Shown here: piece after piece, positions 23,469 to 30,727 of the stretch
Layout: every line of letters starts with the position of its first letter
Numbering within the stretch: the first letter of the stretch is position 1
Source: a virus
Length of the DNA stretch: 35,299 nt
Virus record (IMG/VR): IMGVR_UViG_3300037507_000830
Location: 1 to 35,299 of that record
Strand: one strand, 5' to 3'
The notes under the pieces: model-generated
Database searches by the model: none
Told to the model about the DNA's origin: nothing
The model's input: only the letters and a program-made list of their open reading frames with translations
Program-made: the position numbers and the translations under genes

Positions 23469-23806
23469 AATGGCACCTTCTCACTGGTTGTGGATAACTT
23501 TACCCGATTGAAATAATCAGGTGCTTCTTCGGCAAATACAGTTAAGGCTCGGCAAGTATGGGTGGCAAGCACAATTGGCTGCGCCACCTTCATCCGCGTT
23601 GCCGTTCTTCGAGTAGCTTCAAATGAAACGGCGGTGCGATGGATTTGATAGGTGGCTAGGCCAGCCGTGAGTGCCAAAATTTCTTGCACAAGGTTGAGTC
23701 GAGCCGTATCAAGTTTAATGTCGCACCGACTGGATGCACTGACCCCTGCCCAAATAAGATTGCCACACTTTCTGCAATCAATAGGTTTGAAATCTAACTC
23801 ACTCAT
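23465..23806 (-). CDS. Hypothetical protein with N-terminal CxxC (113 aa)
   Basis: Starting at ATG 23806 (MSELDFKPIDCRKCGNLIWAGVSAS), it has one CxxC and a helical remainder (LNLVQEILALTAGLATYQIHR, RTATRMKVAQPIVLATHTC). A longer frame upstream would run through the palindromic repeat region and is not favoured. It overlaps the downstream TTG start by four bases. Function is unknown; co-expression with the zinc/HTH protein is likely. Confidence 0.6.
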   Translation of the reverse strand: MSELDFKPIDCRKCGNLIWAGVSASSRCDIKLDTARLNLVQEILALTAGLATYQIHRTAVSFEATRRTATRMKVAQPIVLATHTCRALTVFAEEAPDYFNRVKLSTTSEKVPF

Positions 23807-23946
23807 TAGGCGTACCTGTACCGAGTGTGATGGTGTACCTATTTCCGCATATATACATATGCGGAACAGTACGCACACCGATCACGCTCAAAACTGCCTG
23901 TGTACCTAAAATAAAAAGGTACACAAAAGGTACAGTACGGTACACC
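23807..23946. other. GTAC-repeat noncoding region with a large inverted repeat (origin/operator candidate)
   Basis: In 140 bases the tetramer GTAC occurs nine times, mostly as aGGTACa or its complement: 23812, 23818, 23835, 23902, 23918, 23929 and 23939 for the GGTAC/GTACC form. The three on the right are 10-11 bases apart. It also contains the 24-bp inverted repeat at 23843-23866. It lies between the primase-helicase gene and a small gene. Origin of replication, or an operator for a phage regulator, are both possible. Confidence 0.6.
23843..23866. repeat. 24-bp inverted repeat with perfect 10-bp arms
   Basis: Arms TTCCGCATAT and ATATGCGGAA are perfectly complementary and separated by ATAC. 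A dimeric repressor or origin-binding protein is the usual ligand of such a site; a cruciform is also possible. Confidence 0.85.
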
Positions 23947-26058
23947 TTAGTTCACCTTCAATTGGGTAATTTCGGCATCCAAAAGGTTGAAATGGCTCTT
24001 GCCTAAGTCGGTGATGTATAGAATAAATGACCTGTCATTGCCACGGTTTTCTATCCAACCGCCTGCAACAAGGTCACTGATTCGCTCCCCAATGGCATCC
24101 TTTGAACCAGTAATTCCTTCAGCCACCAATCGCCGTGAAGCCCCTGGATGGTTGTGGATAAACTCGGCAACCTCTTTTTGCTTCTTGAACTCTTTGTTGC
24201 TTTCTAGCTCGTCCTCAAGCAATGGCACACCAATCACATACTGCATCTGCGCCCTAGTTGAGTCAATAGTGAAAACTGCTACTTCTTGAGTGCGGTCAGA
24301 TTTGCGCCACATTCCACCATTTTTGCGAATTGCACCGTGGCGATCTTTGGTCACTCTCATTGTCAGCGTTCCAGTTCTACCTGGTGCCAATGCCTCTAAA
24401 GGTTCAATGAGAAATGCAGCACCGTCAATGGTTGCTAACTTGGCTTGGCCGCCAATGGCAAACCGCCCCCGTGTCTCGGCGTTTTTGGTGATGTGGTCAA
24501 TAAGCACAACGGCAGCGCCACTGGCGGTGGCTACTGTTCTTGGAAATATGCGCATCCAGCGGGTGATGGCATCGTTATCTTTAGTCTCGCCACCCCACAT
24601 TGTCAGGGATTCGGTAACACCATCAATAATGACCAATTCGGCACTGTCAGCTTCAAGGATGGCTTTCCAGTATGGGTCATCGGCATCGCGTGGACCGTCA
24701 GGGCGGATGTAGGTGAAGTATTGCAAAAGGTTTGCTCTGCTCACACCTAGCGCCTTGAGGCGGTTCACAATGTCAATCGCATCTGATTCAAAATCAATGT
24801 AGATCACCTTTTTGTCAACCTTGAGACATTCTGCCGTGGCAATCTGAGCAACCCACGATTTACCCGATTCGGATTCACCATAAATTGAGTGGACTCGGCC
24901 AGTGTAGATAAGGCCGTGACCATCTGAGCGCTTCAGAATCGTTGCAATGGGTGCCTGAAATAAGCCGTCATAGTAATCCTTTAGGGCGATTGGTTTCCAA
25001 CTTGATTCATCCTCGCCCAAATCGCCTTGTGTGGCTTGTGGTGGGGTCTGTAGTGTGTTTGCAGGCATCAGATTATTGCTTAAATCAAAAGAATTAAGCC
25101 CCTGCGCCCCGTAGCCTTGATTTCGCAAATCATTGGCTGCTGCCTTGAAGTCTCCCCCGTGCTTGAGCGTGGCGTAAAAGGCAAACTTGGAATATGAAGT
25201 TTCTGCATCAAATTGCGTTGATGTTGAGAATACATAGAACTTATCGTTGCCATTGAAGTTGGTGGTAGCACTGATGCCTTCGGCCTTGCCTGGTCTGCGC
25301 CACACCGTTGCTTCGCTTTTGCGATAGACAACGCTCCAGCCAAGAGGCAGTAGCAATTCTTCCCAAGTAGTGCGGGCGTTGTAATCATCGCCAGGGGTGA
25401 GAATTCCATCGTGCTTAGTGGCAACTTCTTGTTGCAGGCTTTCAGCTTTAGGCATCTCATCAAACATTGCAAAAATGGTGTGAAGTGCCGCCCGTTCTTC
25501 CATTGTGATTGTTGGAATTCTATGAATTGCTCCACCTATCAGTGTCCAATTGCCCCCGCTTGGGTGGGTAGTGCCACCTGAAGGTGCCGTGATAGTAAAG
25601 CCACCCTCTGATCTTGTTTCCGCCCACACATCAACCCCACCGTTTTCACCAGGCTTACGGGCTAACTTAGTATTACCTGGCAACTCACCATTTGAAACGC
25701 GGTAAAGCCAATGAAGCCCACCTGAAGGTGTGATCTCGACATAACCAGCGTTAAGGGTATCCCACAAATAACTTAATCCTGAATTAGTTGCAATCTCTGC
25801 AATCTCAAGGTGCATTTTTTGAGCTACGGCGCGACCTTCAAGTTCAAGCATCTCTAGGTTGCCTGAAACTTTGCCAGTGATTACACCAATGCCAGTTACA
25901 TCATCTTTGAACCACATCAGTAATTCATCAGGTGTTGGCAATTCTTGCTGGAATCTCTGCCAAGCAAATGCAGGCCTTTTGGAACCATCATTGGCAACTG
26001 GCACTACTGAAATGCCTTGTGCTAAAAATCGCAGGGCGATTGGTAATAGTTGACTCAT
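23947..26058 (-). CDS. Primase-polymerase/helicase fusion protein (703 aa)
   Basis: Residues 1-165 resemble the bifunctional primase-polymerase domain (ALRFLAQGISVVPVA, SGGLHWLYRV with H116, GVDVWAE with D143). A RecA-type ATPase follows, with Walker A GESESGKS (394-401) and Walker B LVIIDG (475-480), plus VVLIDHITK. The C-terminus (EFIHNHPGASRRLVAEGITGSKDAIGERISDLVAGGWI) is a winged helix. It would prime and unwind phage DNA. ATG 26058 overlaps the methyltransferase stop as ATGA and has GGGGGC upstream; an ATG at 26103 is less likely. In motif I the usual Asp-x-Asp/Glu reads LELEG. Confidence 0.85.
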   Translation of the reverse strand: MSQLLPIALRFLAQGISVVPVANDGSKRPAFAWQRFQQELPTPDELLMWFKDDVTGIGVITGKVSGNLEMLELEGRAVAQKMHLEIAEIATNSGLSYLWDTLNAGYVEITPSGGLHWLYRVSNGELPGNTKLARKPGENGGVDVWAETRSEGGFTITAPSGGTTHPSGGNWTLIGGAIHRIPTITMEERAALHTIFAMFDEMPKAESLQQEVATKHDGILTPGDDYNARTTWEELLLPLGWSVVYRKSEATVWRRPGKAEGISATTNFNGNDKFYVFSTSTQFDAETSYSKFAFYATLKHGGDFKAAANDLRNQGYGAQGLNSFDLSNNLMPANTLQTPPQATQGDLGEDESSWKPIALKDYYDGLFQAPIATILKRSDGHGLIYTGRVHSIYGESESGKSWVAQIATAECLKVDKKVIYIDFESDAIDIVNRLKALGVSRANLLQYFTYIRPDGPRDADDPYWKAILEADSAELVIIDGVTESLTMWGGETKDNDAITRWMRIFPRTVATASGAAVVLIDHITKNAETRGRFAIGGQAKLATIDGAAFLIEPLEALAPGRTGTLTMRVTKDRHGAIRKNGGMWRKSDRTQEVAVFTIDSTRAQMQYVIGVPLLEDELESNKEFKKQKEVAEFIHNHPGASRRLVAEGITGSKDAIGERISDLVAGGWIENRGNDRSFILYITDLGKSHFNLLDAEITQLKVN

Positions 26059-26522
26059 TCTTGCCCCCTCATAATTACTACTGCAGATGGAAACGGCGCA
26101 CAATTTTTTTGATTTCCAAATTTCAACCTGCCACGCATAAATCTGATCTCATGTTGGATGCAATACTCATGCCACCATGAAGTGTCTGTTCTACTAGGAA
26201 CTAAGCACACAATTTGCCCCCCCCCGCAATTGGCTTCAAGGTTAGCCTTTTGCATCCAACTTTTTATCGTTCGCCCGTATGGTGGATTCAACCAAATGTT
26301 TCCCTTAGCATCTTCCTGCCAATTGCGTTCAAAAGCATCTCGCAATTCAGGTGTTTCGTGATCGGGTCCATACCAAAGATTGCAAAGCGCTGAAGATTTC
26401 AAAGCTGCTGCATCAAGAGTAAATTGAAATTCATCGTTTAGTGCATCAAAAAACGCTCTTGGTGTTGTCCAAGTATCATCTAATGAGGATTTATATGCCT
26501 CACCTGAATAGAAACCTTGCAT
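26055..26522 (-). CDS. Phage DNA N6-adenine methyltransferase (155 aa)
   Basis: WTTPRAFFDALNDEFQFTLDAAA and IWLNPPYGRTIKSWMQKA are diagnostic for the phage Dam-like family; NPPY is the catalytic motif. It would methylate adenine in phage DNA and may protect it from host restriction. ATG 26522 overlaps the stop of the upstream gene by one base. A run of nine C at 26217-26225 (G9 in the coding strand) lies inside the frame. Confidence 0.88.
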   Translation of the reverse strand: MQGFYSGEAYKSSLDDTWTTPRAFFDALNDEFQFTLDAAALKSSALCNLWYGPDHETPELRDAFERNWQEDAKGNIWLNPPYGRTIKSWMQKANLEANCGGGQIVCLVPSRTDTSWWHEYCIQHEIRFMRGRLKFGNQKNCAPFPSAVVIMRGQE

Positions 26523-27205
26523 TATTCTGCCACCATCCGCGAGATAATCCACTCAACAACAGGCACCGCTACCGCGTTGCCCATTTGCTTATAGCGGTTT
26601 GAATCGGCCTGCCCATCTGTCCAACCATCAGGGAACCCTTGAAGGCGCTCACATTCCATTGGCGTTAACCTGCGCACAACTGCAGATTTAAAAACAGTTC
26701 CCATTTTGTCTAAATCTGAGCCTGTTCTTAAAGTCTGATTTGTTTCTGAAATTGTGTGGTTGTAAGCATCAAAGGCAAGAACTGGTGAATTGTTGTTTGT
26801 CATTCCAGCCTTGAGTGTTCCGACACCTTCAGAATAATTAGCAAAATCTGATGGTGAAAAAGCAACTACTGCAGGTGCTTGCTGGCGATCTAATGTATAG
26901 GCAGGTGCGCCTTCGGCACCAATGCCAGTTCCGTTTTGGTGCTTTTCTAATTCTCTTGCATCATCAATAGGAAATACCATTGGCACATTCCCACCCCCTG
27001 TTCCATATCGTGAAATAACTGTTGGCACAATGCCATCCTCATAAACGCGCACATCATTTACACGCGTTCCATCAATAATTAAAACTGTTGCGTAAGCCTC
27101 ACCATTGTTATCCATTGCGTTCAATGTTGGCACTACCCCCCCCGCAATCCAAGATTCATAATCGTTAACATTTTGCGCCCGCTTAGCTTTCGTGAAGAAG
27201 AACAT
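26522..27205 (-). CDS. DNA cytosine-C5 methyltransferase, C-terminal part (227 aa)
   Basis: The C-terminal part contains RRLTPMECERLQGFPDGW (motif IX) and KQMGNAVAVPVVEWI (motif X). Before it are repeated target-recognition-like units (FANYSEGVGTLKAGMTNN, TLNAMDNNGEAY). The catalytic part is on 27183-27914 in another frame, overlapping by 23 bases. It could be a second subunit, as in naturally split enzymes such as M.AquI, or one gene broken by a one-base shift. An in-frame ATG at 27205 exists, without a strong ribosome site. Confidence 0.8.
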   Translation of the reverse strand: MFFFTKAKRAQNVNDYESWIAGGVVPTLNAMDNNGEAYATVLIIDGTRVNDVRVYEDGIVPTVISRYGTGGGNVPMVFPIDDARELEKHQNGTGIGAEGAPAYTLDRQQAPAVVAFSPSDFANYSEGVGTLKAGMTNNNSPVLAFDAYNHTISETNQTLRTGSDLDKMGTVFKSAVVRRLTPMECERLQGFPDGWTDGQADSNRYKQMGNAVAVPVVEWIISRMVAE

Positions 27206-27914
27206 TATCTTCAGGCCTTTTGTATGAAGTAGCGGTAAGGGTTGTTATTCCTTCGGTGTATTTTGAGAATCCTGATTGGCCAAATGCTGCAACGCTTGTT
27301 CCAGTTGCACTGGCAGTGTCTTTTCCCTTCGATTTGCTCTGCGCAAGATACCTTGCGCGGCTTTCGGGGATAGCAAGTATTTCTTCAGGTGATCTCCCTG
27401 AGTCTCCAAGACATCCGACAATGAACACTCTACGACGGCGTTGGGGTACTCCGAAGTGTTGAGCATCAAGCACCCTGTAGGCGATGCGATACCCGCGCTC
27501 AACCAACGCTTCAAGAACAACGGCCATATCTGCGCCTTGATTGCTGGAAAGTAAACCAGGGACATTTTCGAGGATAAAATTTTGCGCTCTTGTTTCGTCA
27601 AGCAATCGGCAGATTTCCCAAAATAATCCTGATCTAGCACCACCCAATCCTGCTCGTTTTCCAGCCACTGATAAATCTTGGCAGGGGAATCCACCTGTGA
27701 TGATTCCATTTCTAGGTTCAAATCCTGCTGCAATGAGTTGTTCACCTGTTACCCCCGTTATGTCTCCGAATATAGTTGATTGTGGAAAATGCTTCTTCAA
27801 TACTTCTTGTGCTTTTTTATCTATCTCAACTGATGCAACTACTCTCACACCATTGCGTTCCAAAGCTAGATCAAAGCCACCAACACCTGCAAATAAACTA
27901 ACTGCAGTTCTCAC
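27183..27914 (-). CDS. DNA cytosine-C5 methyltransferase, N-terminal catalytic part (243 aa)
   Basis: SLFAGVGGFDLAL (motif I, AdoMet binding), GGFPCQDLS (motif IV, catalytic Cys), ENVPG (motif VI) and QRRRRVFIVG (motif VIII) are intact. The frame then ends after NVLLHES, before motifs IX and X, which are in the overlapping next frame. Start GTG 27914 is chosen because it overlaps the upstream TGA (GTGA) and has GGGGGGAA at good distance; an ATG at 27929 is the alternative. It probably acts against host restriction or to mark phage DNA. Confidence 0.85.
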   Translation of the reverse strand: MRTAVSLFAGVGGFDLALERNGVRVVASVEIDKKAQEVLKKHFPQSTIFGDITGVTGEQLIAAGFEPRNGIITGGFPCQDLSVAGKRAGLGGARSGLFWEICRLLDETRAQNFILENVPGLLSSNQGADMAVVLEALVERGYRIAYRVLDAQHFGVPQRRRRVFIVGCLGDSGRSPEEILAIPESRARYLAQSKSKGKDTASATGTSVAAFGQSGFSKYTEGITTLTATSYKRPEDNVLLHES

Positions 27915-28081
27915 TTGCTTCCCCCCCATCCATCACCCTTAAAGATAGTTCCCCCAAGTGAATACTTGCGTTGCATTAACTTCTTTTTGCAACCTTCGCA
28001 GATGATTCTCTTTTCATCATCCATTTGAAAAAACACTTCAGCACTATGCCCACAATCGCAAGTAAATTCATAAAAAGGCAT
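27911..28081 (-). CDS. FmdB-like zinc-ribbon protein (56 aa)
   Basis: ATG 28081 with GGGGGAA upstream starts MPFYEFTCDCGHSAEVFFQM. Cys 8, 10, 28 and 31 (CDCG, CEGC) form a zinc ribbon, and the end GTIFKGDGWGGSK matches the C-terminal pattern of the FmdB-type family. These are small putative regulatory proteins of unclear function. Its TGA overlaps the GTG of the methyltransferase. Confidence 0.75.
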   Translation of the reverse strand: MPFYEFTCDCGHSAEVFFQMDDEKRIICEGCKKKLMQRKYSLGGTIFKGDGWGGSK

Positions 28082-28108
28082 CTGTTCCCCCGTTCGTTAG
28101 TCTTGCGT

Positions 28109-28179
28109 GGCGTTGCAGGAATCGAACCTGCAGTTGCACCCCCCGATGCAATCCCTCATCTGTGAACCATCACAACGCC
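28109..28179 (-). tRNA. tRNA-like element (unusual or degenerate)
   Basis: The minus strand has a convincing T arm (GCAGG-TTCGATT-CCTGC), and a 5' segment GGCGTT that pairs with AACGCC at the 3' side, 71 bases apart, as in a tRNA. Other parts are odd: the best anticodon stem (TTGCA/TGCAA) has an eight-base loop TCGGGGGG, the D arm is unclear, the variable loop is only about two bases, and there is no encoded CCA. It may be a decayed or deviant tRNA, a tRNA-like RNA, or an attachment-site relic of a host tRNA end. Confidence 0.4.
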
Positions 28180-28183
28180 GATC

Positions 28184-28214
28184 TCTTGGGGCAGAAAGGA
28201 CAAGCACCCCAAGA
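28184..28214 (-). terminator. Hairpin after the SSB-like gene
   Basis: Perfect 8-bp arms TCTTGGGG and CCCCAAGA with a 15-base loop, three bases after the stop of 28218-28673 and just before the tRNA-like element. No U tract follows on the minus strand, so RNA processing or stability is as likely as termination. Confidence 0.5.
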
Positions 28215-28217
28215 AGT

Positions 28218-28673
28218 TTAGTTAACTGGTTTTGCTCCCAATTGTGCCAGCAACGCCTGCACTGCAGGGTCGTTGATGTTGGCACTGGCAGTTGCCGCTG
28301 GCGCAGGCGCTTGCGCACCGCCACCTGCGATAAATGCGTTGGCCTTAGCCACTGCATCAGCATCGCCTGTTGCATCTACAAGAATCCACGGCGCTGACTT
28401 TCCAGGCTTTGCCGTTCCCTGACCAATGCGTGCCAATACCTTTTGGCCGATCTTAGTTTTCAATGCGTTCTTCAAAGCTACATTGAAGAATAGAACTGAA
28501 TCGTGTGACTGGCCTGTGTCTAGGTCATTGATGCGTACTTCAATTGCATCTGCATCCCCGTGAACTGTTTGAATACCTGTTTTGTATTCCAATGGCTCAA
28601 GGATAAGCAAGTGTCCGTTCAAATCAGCAACTTTTACTGATTCTGTGTTGTTACTAGGTGCTGAAAATGCCAT
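28218..28673 (-). CDS. SSB-like ssDNA-binding protein (151 aa)
   Basis: The pattern VADLNGHLLILEPLEYKTGIQTVHGDADAIEVRI, then KIGQKVLARIGQGTAKPGKSAPWILVDAT, belongs to a family widespread in actinophages and usually annotated as ssDNA-binding. An Ala/Pro-rich linker (AQAPAPAATASA) precedes a short C-terminal helix, similar to the flexible tail of SSB proteins, although without the DDDIPF-type tip. Its place between nuclease and methyltransferase genes suits DNA replication or recombination. Start ATG 28673 has GGGGG upstream. Confidence 0.7.
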   Translation of the reverse strand: MAFSAPSNNTESVKVADLNGHLLILEPLEYKTGIQTVHGDADAIEVRINDLDTGQSHDSVLFFNVALKNALKTKIGQKVLARIGQGTAKPGKSAPWILVDATGDADAVAKANAFIAGGGAQAPAPAATASANINDPAVQALLAQLGAKPVN

Positions 28674-28709
28674 TTGACATTCCCCCGTTTCTTTTTGTTT
28701 GGGTGGTGC

Positions 28710-28823
28710 TTAGTTTGTTGGTAAATCCAACTCTGTAGGCGGTGTTAATTCCGCCAATTCTTTTGCTATGTCATTGATTGTTTTGGCTGGGATTTGGCAC
28801 CCGCAACCGTCACGCTCACACAC
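28710..28823 (-). CDS. Possible tiny Cys-rich protein (37 aa)
   Basis: A GTG frame at 28823 overlaps the end of the Cas4-like gene by eight bases and encodes CERDGCGCQIPAKTINDIAK, then a Pro/Leu end. The three Cys in the first ten residues may bind metal. Without it the 140-base gap would be empty. No ribosome site stands out, so this remains tentative. Confidence 0.4.
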   Translation of the reverse strand: MCERDGCGCQIPAKTINDIAKELAELTPPTELDLPTN

Positions 28824-29556
28824 CTGTATCACCGTTGCAGGCAACTGATAGATCAGTGCTGAAAGGTCGGTAATAAGGGCAATACATACACATACGGCTT
28901 GGGGTTGCAGGAATCAGTGGCCACATTTGTGGATTTTCTTCAACATCAATTGTTGAAAGCAACTCATAAACGCTATCCAAACGAGCAAGGGCAGATTGCG
29001 CTGCCGCTTCATCGTAATCAAATAGTTCAATGTGCATATCATCAATGGAACCGCCCGTTGGCAAGAAGATAAGGCCAACCTTATTTACTTGCACACCTTG
29101 CTGGGCTTTTCCGTAACCGTAAAGCTGAACTTGGGTAATCTGTTGTCTGGTGGCACCTTCACTTCGCTTGGCTTTGACACCTGCAGGTGATGTGGTTTTC
29201 CAATCCAACACATAACCCTTTTCTTTGTCGAAAAGGTCAATGGTTCCTGAAAGATTCGCTCTAATTTGAACTCGTTGTTCTACTTCATAGCGATCAGGAT
29301 GCTTGGCAAAAATATCTTCAAGAAATGAGTGGATGGCGGTGCCGACATTGGCAGCCCAGGAACCGCCACCCGACTCATTAGCCTTATCCCAATCCAGCAA
29401 CTTGTAAGCAAGCCTGCGTACACATTCTTGCCCTACTTCACTTGGCCCAATATAAACCTGTTGGCTTCTTGGTGACCACTTGCTTGCTTCGGTGATTATG
29501 TCAATCAACTCAAGGCTAAGTTCTTTTGCTGGTGTGTTCAAAGGTGCGAAAGTCAT
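28816..29556 (-). CDS. Cas4/RecB-like PD-(D/E)XK nuclease (246 aa)
   Basis: GTAIHSFLE (H76), SGTIDLFD (D107) and VLDWKTTS (D118, K120) form the RecB/Cas4 nuclease core. One Cys at 45 (ECVRR) with three at the C-terminus (C223, C226, C240 in CMYCPYYRPFSTDLSVAC) give the four-Cys pattern of an iron-sulfur cluster seen in Cas4 and AddB-type enzymes. It likely processes DNA ends for phage recombination or replication. Next to it lies a coiled-coil partner protein. Confidence 0.85.
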   Translation of the reverse strand: MTFAPLNTPAKELSLELIDIITEASKWSPRSQQVYIGPSEVGQECVRRLAYKLLDWDKANESGGGSWAANVGTAIHSFLEDIFAKHPDRYEVEQRVQIRANLSGTIDLFDKEKGYVLDWKTTSPAGVKAKRSEGATRQQITQVQLYGYGKAQQGVQVNKVGLIFLPTGGSIDDMHIELFDYDEAAAQSALARLDSVYELLSTIDVEENPQMWPLIPATPSRMCMYCPYYRPFSTDLSVACNGDTGV

Positions 29557-29559
29557 TTG

Positions 29560-29877
29560 CTAATCATCCTCATTTACAATTGAAAATCTACGAGAGGTTG
29601 ATTTTACCTCAAGTGCTTCAATTACCTGCGCAGGCAAGATTTCGCGGGCGCGTTTGGTGTCAAATCGTGTTGATTCAACAAATGACCATCTAACAACAGG
29701 TTTGTTTAAAAACATACCCATTTGATTATCTCCAAGTGCAGCCTCAATGTGTGCGCGAGCAACATCTGCTACTTCTTGAAGTTCTTTTATCTTGGCTACG
29801 GCATTTTTATATTGCTCCAGCCAAGCGGCGGTGTTGGCATCAAAGTCAACTACGCCTATTTCATTTTCCACGCTCAT
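29560..29877 (-). CDS. Recombination-associated protein, YqaJ-partner-like (105 aa)
   Basis: The N-terminus is a helical coil (YKNAVAKIKELQEVADVARAHIEAAL) followed by MFLNKPVVRWSFVESTRFDTKRAREIL and a KSTSRRFSIV end. This layout is known from small proteins located next to YqaJ or RecB-like phage nucleases. A role as nuclease partner is inferred. The start ATG 29877 is chosen because GGGGGT lies seven bases upstream; longer frames back to 29931 lack support. Confidence 0.6.
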   Translation of the reverse strand: MSVENEIGVVDFDANTAAWLEQYKNAVAKIKELQEVADVARAHIEAALGDNQMGMFLNKPVVRWSFVESTRFDTKRAREILPAQVIEALEVKSTSRRFSIVNEDD

Positions 29878-29888
29878 ATTGACCCCCA

Positions 29889-30275
29889 TCAATAGTACGA
29901 GTTTTTCAACCAAAAGGCTTTGGCAGCACACGGGCCACCTGAGCCATATCTGCGGCCTATGTAGGCCAGTGCTGCAATCGTTTGGGCAACAGTTGATTTA
30001 CTGCGCTTCATTCCAAGATTGCGATAAGTACCATCTAACAACTGCCCCACACCTGATGCGGTGCTGGTCGGGTTGTCCTTATCTTGCCAAGCGCTTTCTT
30101 TTCCCATTATGAATGAGAAACACTTGAACTGTTCGGTTGTTAGTAGCTCGCGGGCTACTTCTTTTGGATTTACCTGCATCAAAGGTGGTCGCTCTTTATA
30201 GATAACCAATTCAGGCACTGCAGGTGTTGCCGTAATTGTTTGAACGACCAATGAAGTGCTAACGCTAACCACCAC
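29889..30275 (-). CDS. Secreted lytic transglycosylase-like protein (128 aa or longer)
   Basis: CFSFIMGKESAWQDKDNPTSTASGVGQLLDGTYRNLG matches the lysozyme-like transglycosylase fold, with E60 (GKESAW) as likely catalytic acid. The N-terminus is hydrophobic, as for a signal peptide or anchor. GTG 30275 is the first standard start; the frame stays open upstream and adds a basic segment (DKRLIKRLAL) if translation begins at ATT 30320, which has AAGGAG seven bases upstream. It would remodel peptidoglycan; its place in the replication block rather than the lysis cassette is unusual. Confidence 0.7.
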   Translation of the reverse strand: MVVSVSTSLVVQTITATPAVPELVIYKERPPLMQVNPKEVARELLTTEQFKCFSFIMGKESAWQDKDNPTSTASGVGQLLDGTYRNLGMKRSKSTVAQTIAALAYIGRRYGSGGPCAAKAFWLKNSYY

Positions 30276-30277
30276 GA

Positions 30278-30727
30278 TTAGTGCCAGCCTTTTAATGAGT
30301 CTTTTGTCTGTTGGTGTAATGGTGCTGCTCCTTGTTCAGTTGCCGCCAACTTCTTCAACACTCGCCTGACATAGCCAGGTGAGGTGTGAAGTTGAACCGC
30401 AATTTCGTTGGCAAGAATTCCTTTTTTATGCAATTGAATAATCATTAGCGCCATCCCTTTGAAGGCGTAATCATTATCCTTTGCAGCAACGGCATCTCTT
30501 TCGGTTGGCGATTTGCCACCCCAAGTGCCGTATGGAATTTGCTTTTCTAGTGCGTACTCCAAACACTCCTTTTCGTGAATACAACTTGCGCATATTGCTT
30601 TAAGTTGGTGCAGTCTTTCTGCCTCTTGTGCGCGGTTGATGGGGAAAAAGAAATCTTTATCCTCAACATCTGCACACTTTGCTTCATCAAATCGTGGTAG
30701 ATCAACAAAGAAATCAAAACTTTTCAA
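30278..30727 (-). CDS. WhiB-family transcription regulator with extra HTH (149 aa)
   Basis: C18, C46, C49 and C55 in the typical C-x(n)-CxxC-x5-C order, with GTWGGKSPTERDA after them, define a WhiB iron-sulfur protein. These actinobacterial factors bind sigma-A and adjust transcription; phage versions can act on the host. After the WhiB core (residues 1-80) the C-terminus (MIIQLHKKGILANEIAVQLHTSPGYVRRVLKKLAA) looks like a helix-turn-helix, an addition not found in most WhiB proteins. TTG 30727 overlaps the upstream TGA as TTGA. Confidence 0.9.
   Translation of the reverse strand: MKSFDFFVDLPRFDEAKCADVEDKDFFFPINRAQEAERLHQLKAICASCIHEKECLEYALEKQIPYGTWGGKSPTERDAVAAKDNDYAFKGMALMIIQLHKKGILANEIAVQLHTSPGYVRRVLKKLAATEQGAAPLHQQTKDSLKGWH

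Noticed and set aside
28109-28179. Canonical tRNA-Pro (GGG)
   Set aside because: The loop has eight bases with no U33, and the variable loop is too short; a normal cloverleaf cannot be drawn.
28816-29556. CRISPR-associated Cas4
   Set aside because: Only the fold is shared; the gene is embedded in phage recombination genes with no CRISPR context.
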